Notes: a model not told the origin generated them from the sequence alone. DNA of 64,000 nt from Turnera subulata (GCA_028386065.3 JAKUCV010000976.1:282273-346272), one strand, 5' to 3'; positions 1 through 12,615 are shown, numbered from the stretch's first letter. A program made the numbers and translations.

Positions 1-258
1 TAAATCCTACAAAAGGAAGTTGCTTTTTAAACTTCCTATGTCTGACAGAAGCGAGAAAGAAGGTGGAGGAGTTAAGACCATTTAACCGCTTCCTCAAACC
101 GGTGAACTTCTTTCCATCACTAAACGTGGAGTTCCTTTATTAAATAAACATATACACGGTTTTATTACTCTCTCTCTTACTCTCATAAAAAATCCTCTCA
201 ATCAAAGAACACTCGTAATTCAAACGCTAAATCACTCTCAAACACTCAAACTCAAACC

Positions 259-3200
259 ATGAAGACATACTCTGGGAAAAGTAATCCTGCAAAGGAAACC
301 AAGACCCTGAAATCGATTAAACCTACCAAGAAAACACCTTCACAAAAACCAAAAATCGACACCACCTCAAAAACCAAACCTCAATCCTCCAAGAAAACCC
401 GAAAAGAGAAAGGGAAGAGAGTCAGCCCAAACTTAACTTCCACAGAAAAGACTGCGGCTGAAGAATTGGAGAAGTTCAAGGCCGACGAGATGTTGAAGAA
501 GAAAGTTGAGAAGGGAAAAGGATTGCAGAAGTCAGAGGCATAGAAGGCAAAAATTCCTGATAGTATTTTCTATTCTCCTCTTGTTCTGTTACTGGAAACT
601 TCGGTTGATTCACAAAATTTGCCTGTTGCTACATCTGTGATGTCAAATGCTAAAAGAATTGCACTTGAGAGGATCTATAACCCTAAGTATGCTAAATAAA
701 ATATTGTCCCTTCCATTGAAAAACACATAGGTGTGAGAGTTTTGTAAGAAACAGAGAAGTGGGCTGTAGAAAATATACAAGGTGCTAGTGAAATTTTATC
801 TGTTATGCCTGTAGCCGATGAAGTTAACACTATTAAAACTAGTATTCTTAATCAATTTGGAAAATTTGGTAAGAATGAGGCTAGGGAGTACTTCTTCGAC
901 ATTTTGAGACCTGTGTTGCCTGAGAAAGAGGGAGGTCTGTCGGGACGTGATGAGTGTCCTGATGACATGTTGGTTGAACGAGAGCAAAAAAATTGCTGCT
1001 AAACTGAAAAGAATTGAAGATGACACTCAAAAGGTAAAAGATTTGATTCCTAGTAAAACCAAATCTGGTGAGAAAGAAGCTGCAGTTGATGAAAATTTGA
1101 TTGCTGTTGAAACCAAATATATGGAAAAGGAAGCAGTGGTTGGTGATGTTGTGGTTGCAAAAAAAAACCACCCTTTTTGTGTAGAAAGAAGGAGAACATA
1201 TGCAGAAGGGCAATGCTGTACTGGAGGAGTTGCTAAATTTGAATACAACACCAGCTGAAGGATCCAAGGATACCAGCCGTGATGGTTTGACTTCAATAGA
1301 GATATTGAAGATTGTTGAGAGTGCTGAAAAAGAAGCTCAAAATAAACTTGATGATCTGGTTAGACAAAAACCTGATGATAAGCAGAAAGATGATGAAGAA
1401 CAGGCTCAAGGAGAATCTAAGTCTAACAATGGAAAAGAGTTTAGAGAGGCAGAATGATAAGGAACAGGACAAATCAGTCTCAATTGGACAACCAGAGCAG
1501 ACCAAGAAGAAAAGGACTGATGTGGTTTATGGAAAAACCAAATCACCAGTACTGAGAAAACCAAGTGCCTGACTCCTTGATAGAGGCATATTTAGAAAGA
1601 CTAGGAAGAAGAAGAAGAAGGACAATCGAATTCATGTTATTGATTCCGATTCTGATATTGTTCCTGCCAATAAAGATGAAGAGATGCAAGAGGAAGAACC
1701 TTCAAAGAAGAGGAAGAGAGCAAAAGATAGTTATTCTGAAAAGATTATCAGCTACAAGTCTGCAGGTGATGATCAAGTTGATGAAGAATCAGAACATGAA
1801 GACGACACTGAGAATGACTACATCTCGAGCTATTACTCGGATATGGAAGAAGACAATGAGGATAATGGTAATGAGGATGAATCTGAGAAAGAAGAGGAAG
1901 ATGAAGACAATGGTGATGAGGAAGAGGAGAATGCTGACAATGAAGATGATGATGTAAAGGACAAAGAACAAGAGAAACATGAACCAGAAGATGAGTAAGA
2001 AGAAGAGGAAGTCCCTGTTGTCAATGTTAGTGTAATGCCCAAAAGCCAATCATTGGATGATTATATAGTCATGTTATTTATTAAGGTTTTATTCCAATAA
2101 ATATGTTTATCTGTGATAAACGCTTGCACATATTTATAACCTACGAATATTTTATATTCTTGAATTGTCCCTAGTCGATTATTATTATAGATGGGTTGTA
2201 ATAATAAATTAAGACTAGCGTATGTTGAGAATTATATGAGATATGAATTCTACATACGGGTACAAGTTAGAGAACTTGTGGTCTAGACTGACCCGACATA
2301 AGAACACTACATGAACTGTTATATATATATGTTGTCATTAGTGGTTCTTATATGTACTATCCTTAGACCTGAGATCATCACGGTTCCCAACATATGAGTC
2401 GTGTACTTTGACATTACTCTTAGTTACCCGTAACTGAGTAAACCTTAGAGTAATTGTTGGGTACATGATATAATGTGTAGTGGGTTTTGTATGATCAAGA
2501 TGGAATTCATTCAACCCTTATAACCGGTATATTATCAGTTGGGCCTCTTGATAGAGTTGAACTTTAAATGCATGGCCATGCTCAGATTAAGTGATATGGG
2601 GATATCATTTGTATCTGTTTTACACAGTTAACTTAAGGATCAAGAAAAATTAGATTAAACATATACGAGAATGACATATTCCATGTCTCGTGTTTGATCT
2701 TGATAATGTGACGAAAGGATAATGACATTTTTCCGAGGCATAATGAATCAGTACTGATCTGGTCACTTGGGTAGTAATGATTTATTGCTAGACACCGCTC
2801 ATTGTTTATAATTATAAATGAGAGTTTATAATTATTGCCAACGTGATTAGTGCCTACAGGGTCACACACTTAGAACTGTTGATTCGAGCCAGTGGTTGGA
2901 CCATGGTTCGACCAGGTTATTGAGCTAGTGGTTAGACCATGGTTGGACCGGGTCGTTTAGGTTGGTTCGGTTCAATAGTTACCAGAATTATTGAACCTGA
3001 ATTACTGTCCAAAAAGCATGAAAGGATGTGTTGTCTTATATATATATATATGTTTATATGTATGATTAAGTTAGTGGAGACATAATCATGTTGATGATTA
3101 TGACTAAAGTATAGATATTGGAAACACAATCATGCATATTGATATGTGAAAAGATACATATGTATGATTGGGTTGGCCACATTCTACACTAACTAACATT

Positions 3201-4556
3201 GATATATGTATATGTGATATACATGAAAGGGTGTGGTTAATGAGATTAACACACCAAGCTCAACACACCAATCTCAAAACACATCAAACACTCTAGACTC
3301 TCTAGCTCTCGGAAATTCTGCAGCTAGCACTGCAGTTCGGGAGTGCTCGGGTTAGTGATCGTGAGACGGTTGCTAGCGGTCATCAATGGTTCATGTGGAT
3401 ACCGTAGAGGAGTCGGATTTGTGTCCGGTTATTGTTGATTCGTATCATCAGTTGAGTGAAACATCTCGACCAAACCAGGTACGAAATTTTTGTTATTCGG
3501 TTGACCCTGTTTCACATAGATCCTCCATTAGTTCCGGGTTTTCCGCTGCGCATATTGTCTCTTTGTTTGCATACCCGGTTACTTACAGTCAAGCCTCCCA
3601 AGAAGAAGGCCAAGACAAGTGTCAAGGACAAGCAAGATGAAAAACCCAAGAGGAAAAAAGATGGGGATTCGAAGTTCGAGACTCTTACAAAAACCTGTAA
3701 TGTGGTTTTGGAAGATTTTGATGCTCTTGGGATTACTCAAATCCTAAAGCATTATAAACTGGATTACTTGGCCACCTTGAGAATACAAGCCGACGAGATG
3801 ATTGCTAAGGAGTTTTATGAAAAACTGATGGTTAAAACGGACAAGAAGTGAGTGGTTGAGTATGTACTAACCACTATTAGAGGGAAAAAGATGAAAATTA
3901 CAACTAAGACGATTCAGGAGGAGTTGAAGCTGAAAAGCGGGACCATCAAGTACTACAACACAGCTTCTGGAACGAAGATCAACACTGATGGTGCTCCAAA
4001 ATATAGTCAGCAAATCAAGTTGGTTTATGGTTTTGCCAAGAAAGGAGAATATAAGCATGCTAGCCCACTTGCATGAGGCTTGCTCTACATGCTCACCAGG
4101 GTCATTATGCCTCGACCATGACACTTGATCGAGATCAAAACCTCTGACTTGAGGCTCATTGCATGTCTGATGAAGAAGAGTCCAATTTGTTTTGCGCACC
4201 AAATTTTGCATCATATGGCTCTCTACAAAGCAAGATGCCATGGATTACTTGTCACTCTTCTTACTAAATGATTTGGCATGAGATCAACCAAATCTGCTAT
4301 TCTCATGGAGCTCAGAGAAATCAATCGCAAAATCCTTACCAAGATGGGTATCAAGCTTTCCTCGGTTGGGAAATTTGAAGTGGTCAGGGCCGGTGCAGGC
4401 ACCAAAGAGTCTCATTTGGATGATTTTGCAACTCGGATTAGCTTCCTTGAAACTAATATTGGTGCTTTGCGTGAAGAGGTAAGGGAATTGAAAGCTGATA
4501 TGATGGAACAATTTGAACATGATTCTCTTCAAATTGCTCTCTCCAGTTCCTTCTGA
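259..4556 (+). pseudogene. decayed envelope-like ORF of the SIRE-type element
   Basis: The N-terminal part (259-543) is a lysine/serine/threonine-rich basic segment. The middle (about 560-1998) ends in a long Glu/Asp tract (1684-1998). After the solo LTR the frame resumes at 3588-3592 with a basic patch, then a helical domain (about 3660-4240) typical of the plant retrotransposon 'envelope-like protein' family. The C-terminus (4278-4556) is a predicted coiled coil. Many stops and frameshifts break it: the first stop is at 541-543, then others at about 697, 746, 3849, 4074 and 4271. Removing the solo LTR and one target-site copy joins the two halves in one frame, so the ORF was open there before insertion. 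No signal peptide or clear membrane span is seen. Function in plants is unproven. Confidence 0.65.
2072..3587. mobile_element. solo LTR nested in the envelope-like pseudogene
   Basis: A 1516-bp block begins TGTTATTT and ends CTTACA. It is flanked by GTCA at 2068-2071 and 3588-3591; the repeat may be five bases if the end is placed one base earlier. The envelope-like reading frame continues exactly across the block once one GTCA copy is removed, which fixes the boundaries. It has no coding capacity. The text resembles copia-type LTRs, but I see no second copy, primer-binding site or internal domain, so it is a solo LTR. Orientation is not determined. Confidence 0.7.
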
Positions 4557-4831
4557 TGATGATTGAAACCTCTTCAGATCTGATGCTTTTAAGACTCATG
4601 GATTGTATTTAGATCATGTTCATTTTGGTTATAATATCTAGTTCTTATCATGGTTCTTGTATGTTGGAATGTTTACTATCTTATGTTTCTTTTGGGATAT
4701 TTGTTTAACTTAAAGATAATTGTTTTACTCTTTTGAATGTTTATCCTACATGAATGATGATCTTTGCTATGTTCCGATGATATTTTGTTTATCATCCCCT
4801 TATGCTGATGCCAAAAGGGGGAGAAATCTGT

Positions 4832-5090
4832 TGTGTTGATTATGTGCATGAACAGTGTGGACGTGGTTTCTGTTAAAAACCACTATTGTGTTGATTATGT
4901 GCAGGAATAGTGTGGATGTGGTTTCTGTTAAAAACCACACTTTGATTGATTATGCAGGGATTATAGAAATACGGTTGTTGTTAAAATCATACTTTTGATC
5001 AATCTGATTAGTTTTATACAGGAAGTGTGGAAATGCGATATCTGGTTCTTATTAAAATCACACTTACGACAATGACATGGTTTTTGTTAA
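4832..5090 (+). repeat. degenerate tandem repeats in the 3' untranslated region
   Basis: About four units of 54-70 bp each run from a GATTATG(T)GCA-like start to a GTTAAAA(A)CCACA-like end. The first two (starting near 4832 and 4886) are nearly identical and later ones are increasingly diverged. They lie between the envelope-like stop and the polypurine tract. Confidence 0.7.
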
Positions 5091-5411
5091 AAAAACCCAA
5101 ATTATAAATTGTGAATGCAGCGCTACTTCATGTTATACATACATTCGACTAATCTCTTATGCAGAAAAAAAAACACAAGGGGGAGTTTTTGGCTAAGTAA
5201 GCCAAAATATAATTCACAAGGAAATATTTAGGCCAAAATGGGCCAAGCTTGCTGTTTCTTGGAATTAACTTATCCTTGATGAATTGTAAAATTATTTTTG
5301 AAAAGGGGAGCAATAAAATAGGGGGAGCTTTTAAAACTATCTGAAAAATATTTTCAATCCTTGTTTCAATAAAATCAACATTAATTTATCATCGTAAAAA
5401 AAGGGAGAGAT

Positions 5412-6392
5412 TGTTAGCCTAAACTTGGGCTAATCACTTCTTAAGGCTGAACTGTGATTTAACCAATATTAGTCATGGTACATAATTGTGTTTTGATGAT
5501 TAACAAATTATATAACAAGAATACTTTGAGTTTTGCCTTGTGTCGATTTTAGCTTGATAAACCATACCGTAAAAACCACGCCAGATGGTTTTTGTTGCAA
5601 CCATATTTGGAAGCTGTCACTTTCAACTTTTCCAGCAACTTGTATGTGGTCCTCCAAGCATTTAAACCCCACTTCCAATGGTCTAATTGGTGAACAAGTA
5701 AGAGGGAAGACTTATGGGATGTGCAGTAGACTTTATCACCCAACTCCTACTTAATTCATGAAGGTGGTCCAAACTTTCTATTTCTGAAAATACTTTGCAA
5801 CCAAGGAGTTGACATGGCACAATGGTCTCAATTTTGAGCAATTATGAAATGAAGCCAACTGGGAGTTCAAAGAGCCGTTGCAGTAACTTTCCCCCCAACT
5901 CAGATGCTATAAAGAGGGTCCATAACACCTCTGGAAAATTATCCCAGCTATTGTGCAAAATCTAAGTTCATACATTCAAAGGGCAGTTTGTAAGCAAGTC
6001 TTGGTTTAGATTTGCTGGGTACTCAAGTCTAGGATTAGATTTGAGGGTAGGTTAAAGCTTAGCCTGTGAAAAGCTTGTAAAGGTTTGAGCTTAGCCTAGA
6101 AAAGCTTGTGTTTGTAAAGGTTAAGGTTGAACCCGCAAAAACCTTAAGTATAGTGTGTGTTTGAAATCCTAAAGAAAGGAACCTTTAGATAGTGGAGGTA
6201 CCTGGTGAGGGGGAACCACTCTAAATCACTTGTGTTTGCTTTTTTTTTTTTCCCTACCTCATTCGTATTTTGCCTTAAACACTCATCAAGCCTTTACCCG
6301 AATTTGGTTCCACAAAAACCAGATCCTGCTAAATTTGAAAAAGTTTTAAAGCCTAATTCACCTCTCCCCTCTTAGGTACTTTTGGGCCTACA
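5412..6392 (+). repeat. 3' LTR of the SIRE-type copia element
   Basis: The block runs from TGTTAGCC to GGCCTACA, so it has the TG...CA termini and short imperfect inverted ends of an LTR. It is preceded by a purine-rich tract (AAAAAAAGGGAGAGA, about 5397-5410) that fits a polypurine primer. The length is 981 bp. The 5' partner is outside the window, so LTR age cannot be judged. Confidence 0.75.
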
Positions 6393-6413
6393 GATTTGAT
6401 TTGGGAAAAAAAT

Positions 6414-6960
6414 TTCATGTGGCAAATTGTCAAAAAAAAAGTTTGGTGGTTATTTGTTTTTAAGCGGTTTTTGGGTTTTTTGGGCCCCCGTGTTTAGTGG
6501 TTTGGCCAATTTGGTACCCCGATATTTTTTTTGGCCGGGCATATACCCCGAGATTGCATGGGCAGGCCAAATGTATACCCCTGGTCAGGCACCTGCTGAC
6601 GTGGAGGCTGCCCAGGTATTTGCGCTTGTTACTGTAGCAAAACAACGTCGTTTTAGGTGAGAAAACGACACCGTTTCATGCCACGTCGGACACAGGTGGC
6701 TTAGTGGGGCCCACTTCACTCAAAGCCAATCCTCCAAAATGACGTCGTTTTGCTACAGTAACACGCGCAAATACCCCGGGCAGCCTCCACGTCAGCAGGT
6801 GCCTGACCAGGGGTATACGTTTGGCCTGCCCATGCAATCTCGGGGTATATGCCCGACCAAAAAAAATATCGGGGTACCAAATTGGCCAAACCACTAAACA
6901 TAGGGGCCCAAAAAACCCGAAAACCCGTTTTTAAGCTAAAGTTCACGTGGTAAATTGTTA
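6414..6960. mobile_element. foldback (long inverted repeat) element
   Basis: Arms at about 6461-6660 and 6735-6932 are near-perfect reverse complements, separated by about 75 bp. The whole is flanked by imperfect 19-bp direct repeats (6414-6432 and 6942-6960). Both arms translate into mirror-image short ORFs rich in Pro/Trp/Phe, which is a by-product of the inverted repeat. The arm tips near the loop carry ACGTCGTTTT, also found in LTRs elsewhere in the window. It fits a foldback or Mutator-like MITE; the family is not recognised. Confidence 0.65.
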
Positions 6961-7475
6961 GAGAAAAGGTTTAGATAGTGAGTTATTTTAAAACTAAAGT
7001 TCAATTTTTGCCCTAAAGGCCTAAACATAATGTAAGCGCCGGCGGGTTTTGACCCAAATTCAAAATAAAAAAAAATTCGATTCCTATCATCTTTGATGGA
7101 CTATTTTCTCATGTTAATAAAGACACATGTACTTTGGACTTCTTTTTTGTTTTTTTAAACATATTAAACTTCAAAATGTATTCTGAAGTTTTCGAAATGA
7201 ATGACTGAAGTCTTTTGTTGAAAAGAATAAACAATTAACAAGAAACCACACCACCATTAAATAAATATTTCGTTATTTAATTTGATCAATTAAAATTTTA
7301 AAAATATATAACTTGTTGCTTAAAGACACTAGTTTTTACGCATTGTTGATATACTCTCCAAGTCGAATTCTCTCTCAACTCAATGGAAGTGAACTTCAAC
7401 CAACTGAGCCAATAGCTTAGTCAATTTCTTTTTGTTTATGATAAATGCCAATTTTTTTTTTATTGTCTTGAGAAC

Positions 7476-7569
7476 GGCCCAAAAGAAAAAGACAGGAAAA
7501 AAGGAAAAGGGGAAAAAGAAGACCCCGCCGAGTCCATAAGCCCAAAAAACTCGATGAAATAAACCCTAA
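7476..7569 (+). promoter_or_regulatory. RPF2 promoter: two site II elements and a telo-box
   Basis: GGCCCAAAA at 7476-7484 (UP1 / site II, TGGGCC on the other strand), AGCCCA at 7539-7544 (site II, TGGGCT) and AAACCCTAA at 7561-7569 (telo-box) lie 137-230 bp upstream of the ATG. Site II plus telo-box is the established signature of plant genes for ribosomal proteins and ribosome biogenesis, bound by TCP and Myb-type factors. No clear TATA box is seen, which also fits that class. From 6961 to 7475 I see only A/T-rich intergenic sequence. Confidence 0.75.
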
Positions 7570-7705
7570 CAGCGAAAGCAGCACACACCTTCTCTTTTAT
7601 TTTTTTATCTGCCGTCGTCCTTTCCGCCATCTGCCGCACTCTGGAAAAACAGCCAACTACTAGCTTCGCCGTTTCTCCTCAAGTGAAGAGGCCTTCTTGT
7701 TTCTC

Positions 7706-9836
7706 ATGGACAAGATAAAGACCCCGAAGACGGGAAGGGCTAGGCGCGAGCTCCAAAAGCGTTCCCCAAAGCTTGTAACCTCAATATTCTCTCTCTCTCT
7801 TTTTTTTTTTTGTTTATTTATTGTTGTTATTATTATTATTATTAAAGTGGGGAGTTCTAATTCTAAAAGGGTTTTGGGTTGGTTGCAGGTTGAAACAGGG
7901 AAGAAGACACTAATACTTCAAGGGAAAACCAGCGGCCTCCTTAACAATGTCTTGACTGAGCTGTTTCACCTGAAGAGGGAGAGCGCGATTCGGTATACCC
8001 GTAAGAATGAGAATATTAGGCCTTTTGAGGCCGGCGGTGAGACTTCCTTGGAGTTCTTCTCCAAGAAAACCGATTGCAGCATCTTTGTGGTAAAATTCCA
8101 TTTTTTTTTAATTCAAATCTTTGTTGTTTGGTATGGTGGATTTGTTTTAAAGCTTTGCTGTGTTCTTGTTTATCCTCCCCAGTTTATAGGGGCATGTGAA
8201 GTGGTATTATGATTCCGTGTTTTTTTTTTTTTTTTGGGAACCCCTGGGGCTGTCAAAAAGCAATCATGCATAGTTGAGTTTAAAACATACATTCATGCAT
8301 CAGTGCCCGGCCTCTTGGAAATCTTAATCTGGCGTTACAGTCTCATGTTGCTGTCACTGTTGATTATAATGCTGAATGTGGCCGAATCAATTCTGGTTGA
8401 ATTTATTGTTGTTATTCATTTAGTTACTATTTGTTCTGATCGCACACTTCTGAATTTGTTTTTTTTTTTTTTTTTTTTATGGTTGGACTGCTCATCTCCT
8501 GCGCCATCAACAAGTCTTTGCAAGCATTTGTTGGCAATTATGAAATATCAAAATTTGATGCATTCTGCTTTCTGCCTTCATACCCCTTTCAAATGCATCA
8601 CTTCATCACCCTTGTTCTTTCCGAACAATACTTTTGCTTTCCTTGCCTCATTTATGCTTTTCCAATACAAATTCTATTGCAGCCTCTTATTTATATCTGG
8701 AGACGGTAAATCCAGTAGTTACATCTTCTCTTTTTCTGTCTGCTATTTTCTTTTTGGTGCGTCTAGTAACTCCCTTGGTTTCTATTTTGCAGTATGGTTC
8801 CACATCAAAGAAACGGCCTGACAATCTTGTCATTGGGAGAACCTTTGACTATCAGATATATGATCTTATTGAAGTTGGGGTTGAGAATTTCAAATGTGCT
8901 GACTCGTTCGCTTATGACAAAAAACTAGCTCCACAAGCAGGGACTAAACCATTCATTGTGTTCATTGGAGAAGGATTTAAAAGTGAAGATCAGTTGAAAC
9001 ATTTGAAGGAAGTCTTGCTTGATATGTTACGTGGAGAGGTACGTTTCTGCCGCTTGCCCATTTTTTGATTTAATTCTGGAAAATAACTAAATAAAGCAGT
9101 GACCCAATTGATGCAGGTTGTGGAAAATTTGAATCTTGCTGGATTAGGTCGTGTTTACGTGTGTACGGCTATTTCTTCAAATCGTGTGTTTTTAACTCAC
9201 TGTGCAATTCGTCTAAAGAAGTCTGGTATAATAGTCCCCAGGACGGAACTGATCGAGATCGGCCCTTCCATGGATTTAGTTGTCCGTCGTTATCGACTTC
9301 CCAATGACAGTCTAAGAAAGGAAGCCATGAAAACATCCAAAGACAAGCCTAAGAAGAAGGTCGACTAATCTATCCCTCTTTTGTTTCATTTGAATCTGTC
9401 ATAACATGTCACTGACGTAAACCTGGTTTTTGCTTACAGATTAAGAATGTTACTGAAGATGCTGTGGGGGGTAAGATCGGAAATATTTATATTCCAGATC
9501 AGAAGGTAAGACAACAAATTATTTACCTTATTTACCTGGAAAACCTCTATTTGAGCTTTGTACTAGGAATGTGTTACCAACCTTTTTTTGACTTCAGAAT
9601 CCATTTCAACCATGTTTGGTTATGATTCGACGAGGCAGTTCTTATTCTTTCACCCTACTGGATCCATTTATCTCCTTTTCTTTTCACGCTGACATGATGT
9701 GAATATTCTTTCGATTTAGATTGGAGAAATGGCCCTACCTAACAAAGCTAAAGGACTTAAGAGAGAGCGCCGTGAAGCAAAGATGAAAAGTTCAAATAAT
9801 GAGCCTGCAACTAAGAAGCATAAGGAAGATTCCTAA
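7706..9836 (+). CDS. RPF2: ribosome production factor 2 homolog (Brix domain), six exons
   Basis: RPF2 acts in the nucleolus in 60S subunit assembly. With RRS1 it is known to load the 5S RNP (5S rRNA, uL5, uL18) onto the pre-ribosome and to support 27S pre-rRNA processing. Exons 7706-7774, 7889-8089, 8793-9038, 9117-9359, 9440-9505 and 9720-9836 all join in frame with GT...AG introns, giving 313 residues, the family's usual length. The Brix domain covers about residues 25-235: the segment TSLEFFSKKTDCSIF, then KKRPDNLVIGR, and near its end ELIEIGPSMDLVVRR. The tail (about 240-313) is Lys/Arg-rich, as expected for a nucleolar RNA-binding protein. The ATG at 7706 is chosen because it starts the conserved basic N-terminus; the in-frame codons just upstream are TTG TTT CTC. 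Intron 2 (703 bp) has long T tracts. I see no lesion, so the gene appears functional. Confidence 0.95.
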
Positions 9837-10808
9837 GCAGGCAGGAGCCTCCAGGATTGATTCTCTTTTAGTGTTTTCTTGTTATTTTTCCTTCTACTCT
9901 TTTCACCTCCTAGTATTTTGGCCACTGCTTTTCAATTAAATGAAAATCAAGGGGGTGGGTGGCGGAGACTTGAGATATCCATCTTCCCCTTCACTTTTGT
10001 GTATCTATGCCTATGAGGATAAAGGTGTTTCTCTGTAGGAAAATAATTTCGGTTCGAGCCAAATATATTACAATGGTATTATAATTACCATCCATGTCAG
10101 CCTATACCATTTCGAGTCAAACACACCATTCGCACCAAACCTGGAACCCAACGGCCTTATTACCGCACCTCGGAATTGGCCTATGAACAAACCTAATTCT
10201 CCAGTCTCCCTCCAGTCTCCATTTTCCGCATTAGCAAATGCAAACATTGGAATTAATCACTTCCCGCAATTGATCGTTTTAACATTGACAGTTGTTGCTA
10301 TTGTTTTAAGTCAAATTTTAATCATTCCCTGACTCACTTCTATGAATTAAATTAGCCACTTCTGTTAGGTTAGGATTCCGTTAATGCATTTAATAGAATA
10401 AAAAGATATGGGACTCGAAAACCAAGCTTGAAATCTCCAAAACACCAAGCCCTTTATGATGCGCATCTGGGTGGTATTGATACATAAGCCATCAGAAACG
10501 GTACTGCTCAAGTGAGGTTGGTAAGTTCATACCGATTACGATTTTGAAACTGTACCATTTGTACACCCCTAAGTCCTTGATAACTAGTTACAAACTTTAT
10601 AACTAGAAGTGTAGTTGAATATAACTACTACCTTGCTTGCTTTGTGTTAATGCTCTGCTCTATATTTTGTGTTTGTCTCCTAGGATTGCTACTCTGTTCT
10701 CTGTTTATCTCTTAGAACCGATGCTCTCCCTCTTTCCGTCACATTCTTTAACAATCGATGCTCTCTATTTGTTATTCTCTTAGATTTTGATGATGAATCA
10801 TATGACAC
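9837..10808. other. 3' UTR of RPF2 and intergenic sequence
   Basis: The first 150-200 bp are presumably the RPF2 3' UTR (T-rich, with AATTAAATGAAAATC near 9934 as a loose polyadenylation context). The rest is A/T-rich unique-looking sequence without an ORF, RNA gene or repeat that I can recognise. Confidence 0.5.
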
Positions 10809-12595
10809 TATGAACACCCAAATTTGACCCATGATTTATTCTATTATTTTTGAATTATCAGTATGCTTATGTCTTTGATTGATGAGTTGATTTAATTATT
10901 GGAATGAATATATTTGTGATTTAATATGGTAGAATAAGGGTATTTTATTTAGTTATTTCTTTCTATTTGTTTTGCGCTTTATTATTTATTTAATTTTGGG
11001 TTATAAATAGATATTAAGTTTGGGCCAATAAGATATGGATCCTCCAGAGACGTTAGCCCATTTAAACAAAAGGCTTGTAGTGGATTCTAATCCTAATTTT
11101 CGTGGAAATTAGGGGTTAATTATATATTTTGCCTATTTTGTATTTTTATGGCATTTTTAATGGAAAAGAGGAATGATTTGATGTGTAATTGATAAAAAAG
11201 AAAAGTACTGGAGTAGGAGACAAGTTTAGGGTGTTTTTTGGGTTAGGGAATACTTTAGGTGTGGGAACCAACTAGGAATCGGATTGGAGGAGGAAAAGTA
11301 AGAAAAAAGGAAAAATGGAGACATGCCCGCAGCCACTGGCGGATAAGGAAGGGAAGACCGCCAGGCCTCGCGGTCGTCACGACATGACCGCCCGGGCCAT
11401 GGCGGCCAACGCTTCCACAATCTTCTTTTTTCCTCTTTTTCCAATTCCTAACTCTTAACCGTCAGATTTAGGGGTTCAATCTCGACCCTTAGATTATTAG
11501 GACGACCCCTTACCCTCTGAACACTATAAATAGACCTCCTATTACACACAATGGGGACACACATGAGAATTATTCTCTACACACCTAAAGCCTTGAGTGC
11601 TTGGAGAAATCTTTGTTCTTTGAGCATAGGAGGTATTAGAGGAGCTGATTTTCTGGAGCAATCTCGTGGAGAGGAGTAGCAACAATCCAGTAGCAGGAGG
11701 AGAGCAAGAAGGAGACCAATCGAAGCAAACCGTTGGAGTAGAAAGTGCAAACCCGAGGAGGGTGTTTTTCCCTGCGCAGTCTCGGGAAAATCGCAATATC
11801 TTGGTCTATAGACGTCGAATTGCTGGGTTATTGGAGTCTGTGGAAAGCTAAGAGAGGGATCTACAACTTTGCTGTTGACGCCAGATGCTGGCCTTCTACA
11901 CCAGCTTTCGATTGAAGTCAAGCCACAATTCTGTTGAGAAGCGGAAAGCTAATAGGAGCAAGAGGAGGGCTTCAAGAGGCAACCCTAACCCTACTAATTC
12001 AATTTTTGCTGCTTTGTTGTGTTGTTGTAATGATATTGATGATGATGTTTTGATTGTTGTGTGAATCCATGTCAGAACTACGTGGCTTTGACCCCGGTTG
12101 CGGGGGTACGTAGGTAGTCTCGGTTTGAAAACGGGATGCAAGCCAAATTGTGTGTTTTCTTTTTATTACGTTGCTGTGTTGTGTTGTTGTGTTGCTATGT
12201 TGTGTTGTGTCATGATGCCATGTAAGAACTATGTGAACTTGAAATCCGGTCGCCGAAGTACGTAGGTGGATTCTAGTGGTGGAATCTCAAGCTCAATTAT
12301 GTGTTTATTTTCTGTTTTATCTTTTATTTTCGTTTTGTTTTCTTTTGTTTGTTGTTTTTGCATAAGGCATACTTTGATTTTCAATTACACATGATTTCGC
12401 CCCAACGTGGATGGGTGCCTAACACCTTCCCATCTGTGACGAACCCCCGAATCCTACATCTTTGGTACGCTATGACTGGTTGCTGTGGGTAATGGATGTC
12501 AAGGTTTTTCCCTGAATTTTGTCCTTAATAAAATTCGGGTGGCGACTCCTTTGATGTAGTGAGGGATCAAATTAATTTTTGGTCGGGTCCACGCA
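10809..12595 (+). repeat. 5' LTR of element A
   Basis: It runs from TGAACACCC (10811) to the bases before the primer-binding site (12595); the expected terminal CA is preserved but the preceding bases are altered. A GC-rich cluster of GACCGCC/GGCGG motifs lies at 11330-11410 and a TATA box (CACTATAAATAG) at 11523-11534. The downstream part carries two related segments around 12072 and 12225, each with a TACGTAGGT motif, where element B LTRs have one, so a local duplication is likely. Confidence 0.7.
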
Positions 12596-12597
12596 GT

Positions 12598-12615
12598 TGG
12601 CAACTCCACTAGGGA
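12598..12615 (+). promoter_or_regulatory. primer-binding site of element A
   Basis: TGGCAACTCCACTAGGGA lies two bases after the LTR end. Element B has TGGCGACTCCGCTGGGGA in the same place, and the shared TGGCGACTCC style is typical of Tat/Ogre elements, reported to use a tRNA-Arg primer. The A copy has three changes from B. From 12616 to 13347 the leader has no gene; it includes an ACGTGATGCACTACGTCACACGT stretch (about 12833-12855) that is partly palindromic. Confidence 0.6.

Larger units (their letters stand above)
1..6392 (+). mobile_element. 3' part of a SIRE/Maximus-type Ty1-copia retrotransposon
   Basis: The window opens inside this element; its 5' LTR, gag and pol lie outside to the left. 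What is visible is a spacer (1-258), an envelope-like region (259-4556, broken), an A/T-rich 3' untranslated stretch with degenerate tandem repeats, a purine-rich tract ending at 5411, and the 3' LTR (5412-6392). An extra envelope-like ORF after pol, followed by a long 3' region and an LTR starting TGTTAG, is the known layout of the SIRE/Maximus lineage. A solo LTR has inserted at 2072-3587. Lineage assignment rests on the envelope-like region and LTR style, since pol is not in the window. Confidence 0.72.

Noticed and set aside
1684..1998. Acidic ORF as an independent nucleolar protein gene
   Set aside because: It lies between parts of the envelope-like pseudogene and continues that reading region.
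6427..6946. Mirror-image ORFs of 77 and 76 codons as a duplicated small gene
   Set aside because: They are the two arms of one inverted repeat; there is no gene-like start context or known family.
8234..8821. 195-codon ORF inside RPF2
   Set aside because: It is intron 2 read through; exon joins with GT...AG on either side give the conserved protein.
7706..9836. RPF2 as a processed pseudogene or fragment
   Set aside because: All five introns have proper ends, the frame is intact, and promoter elements are present.
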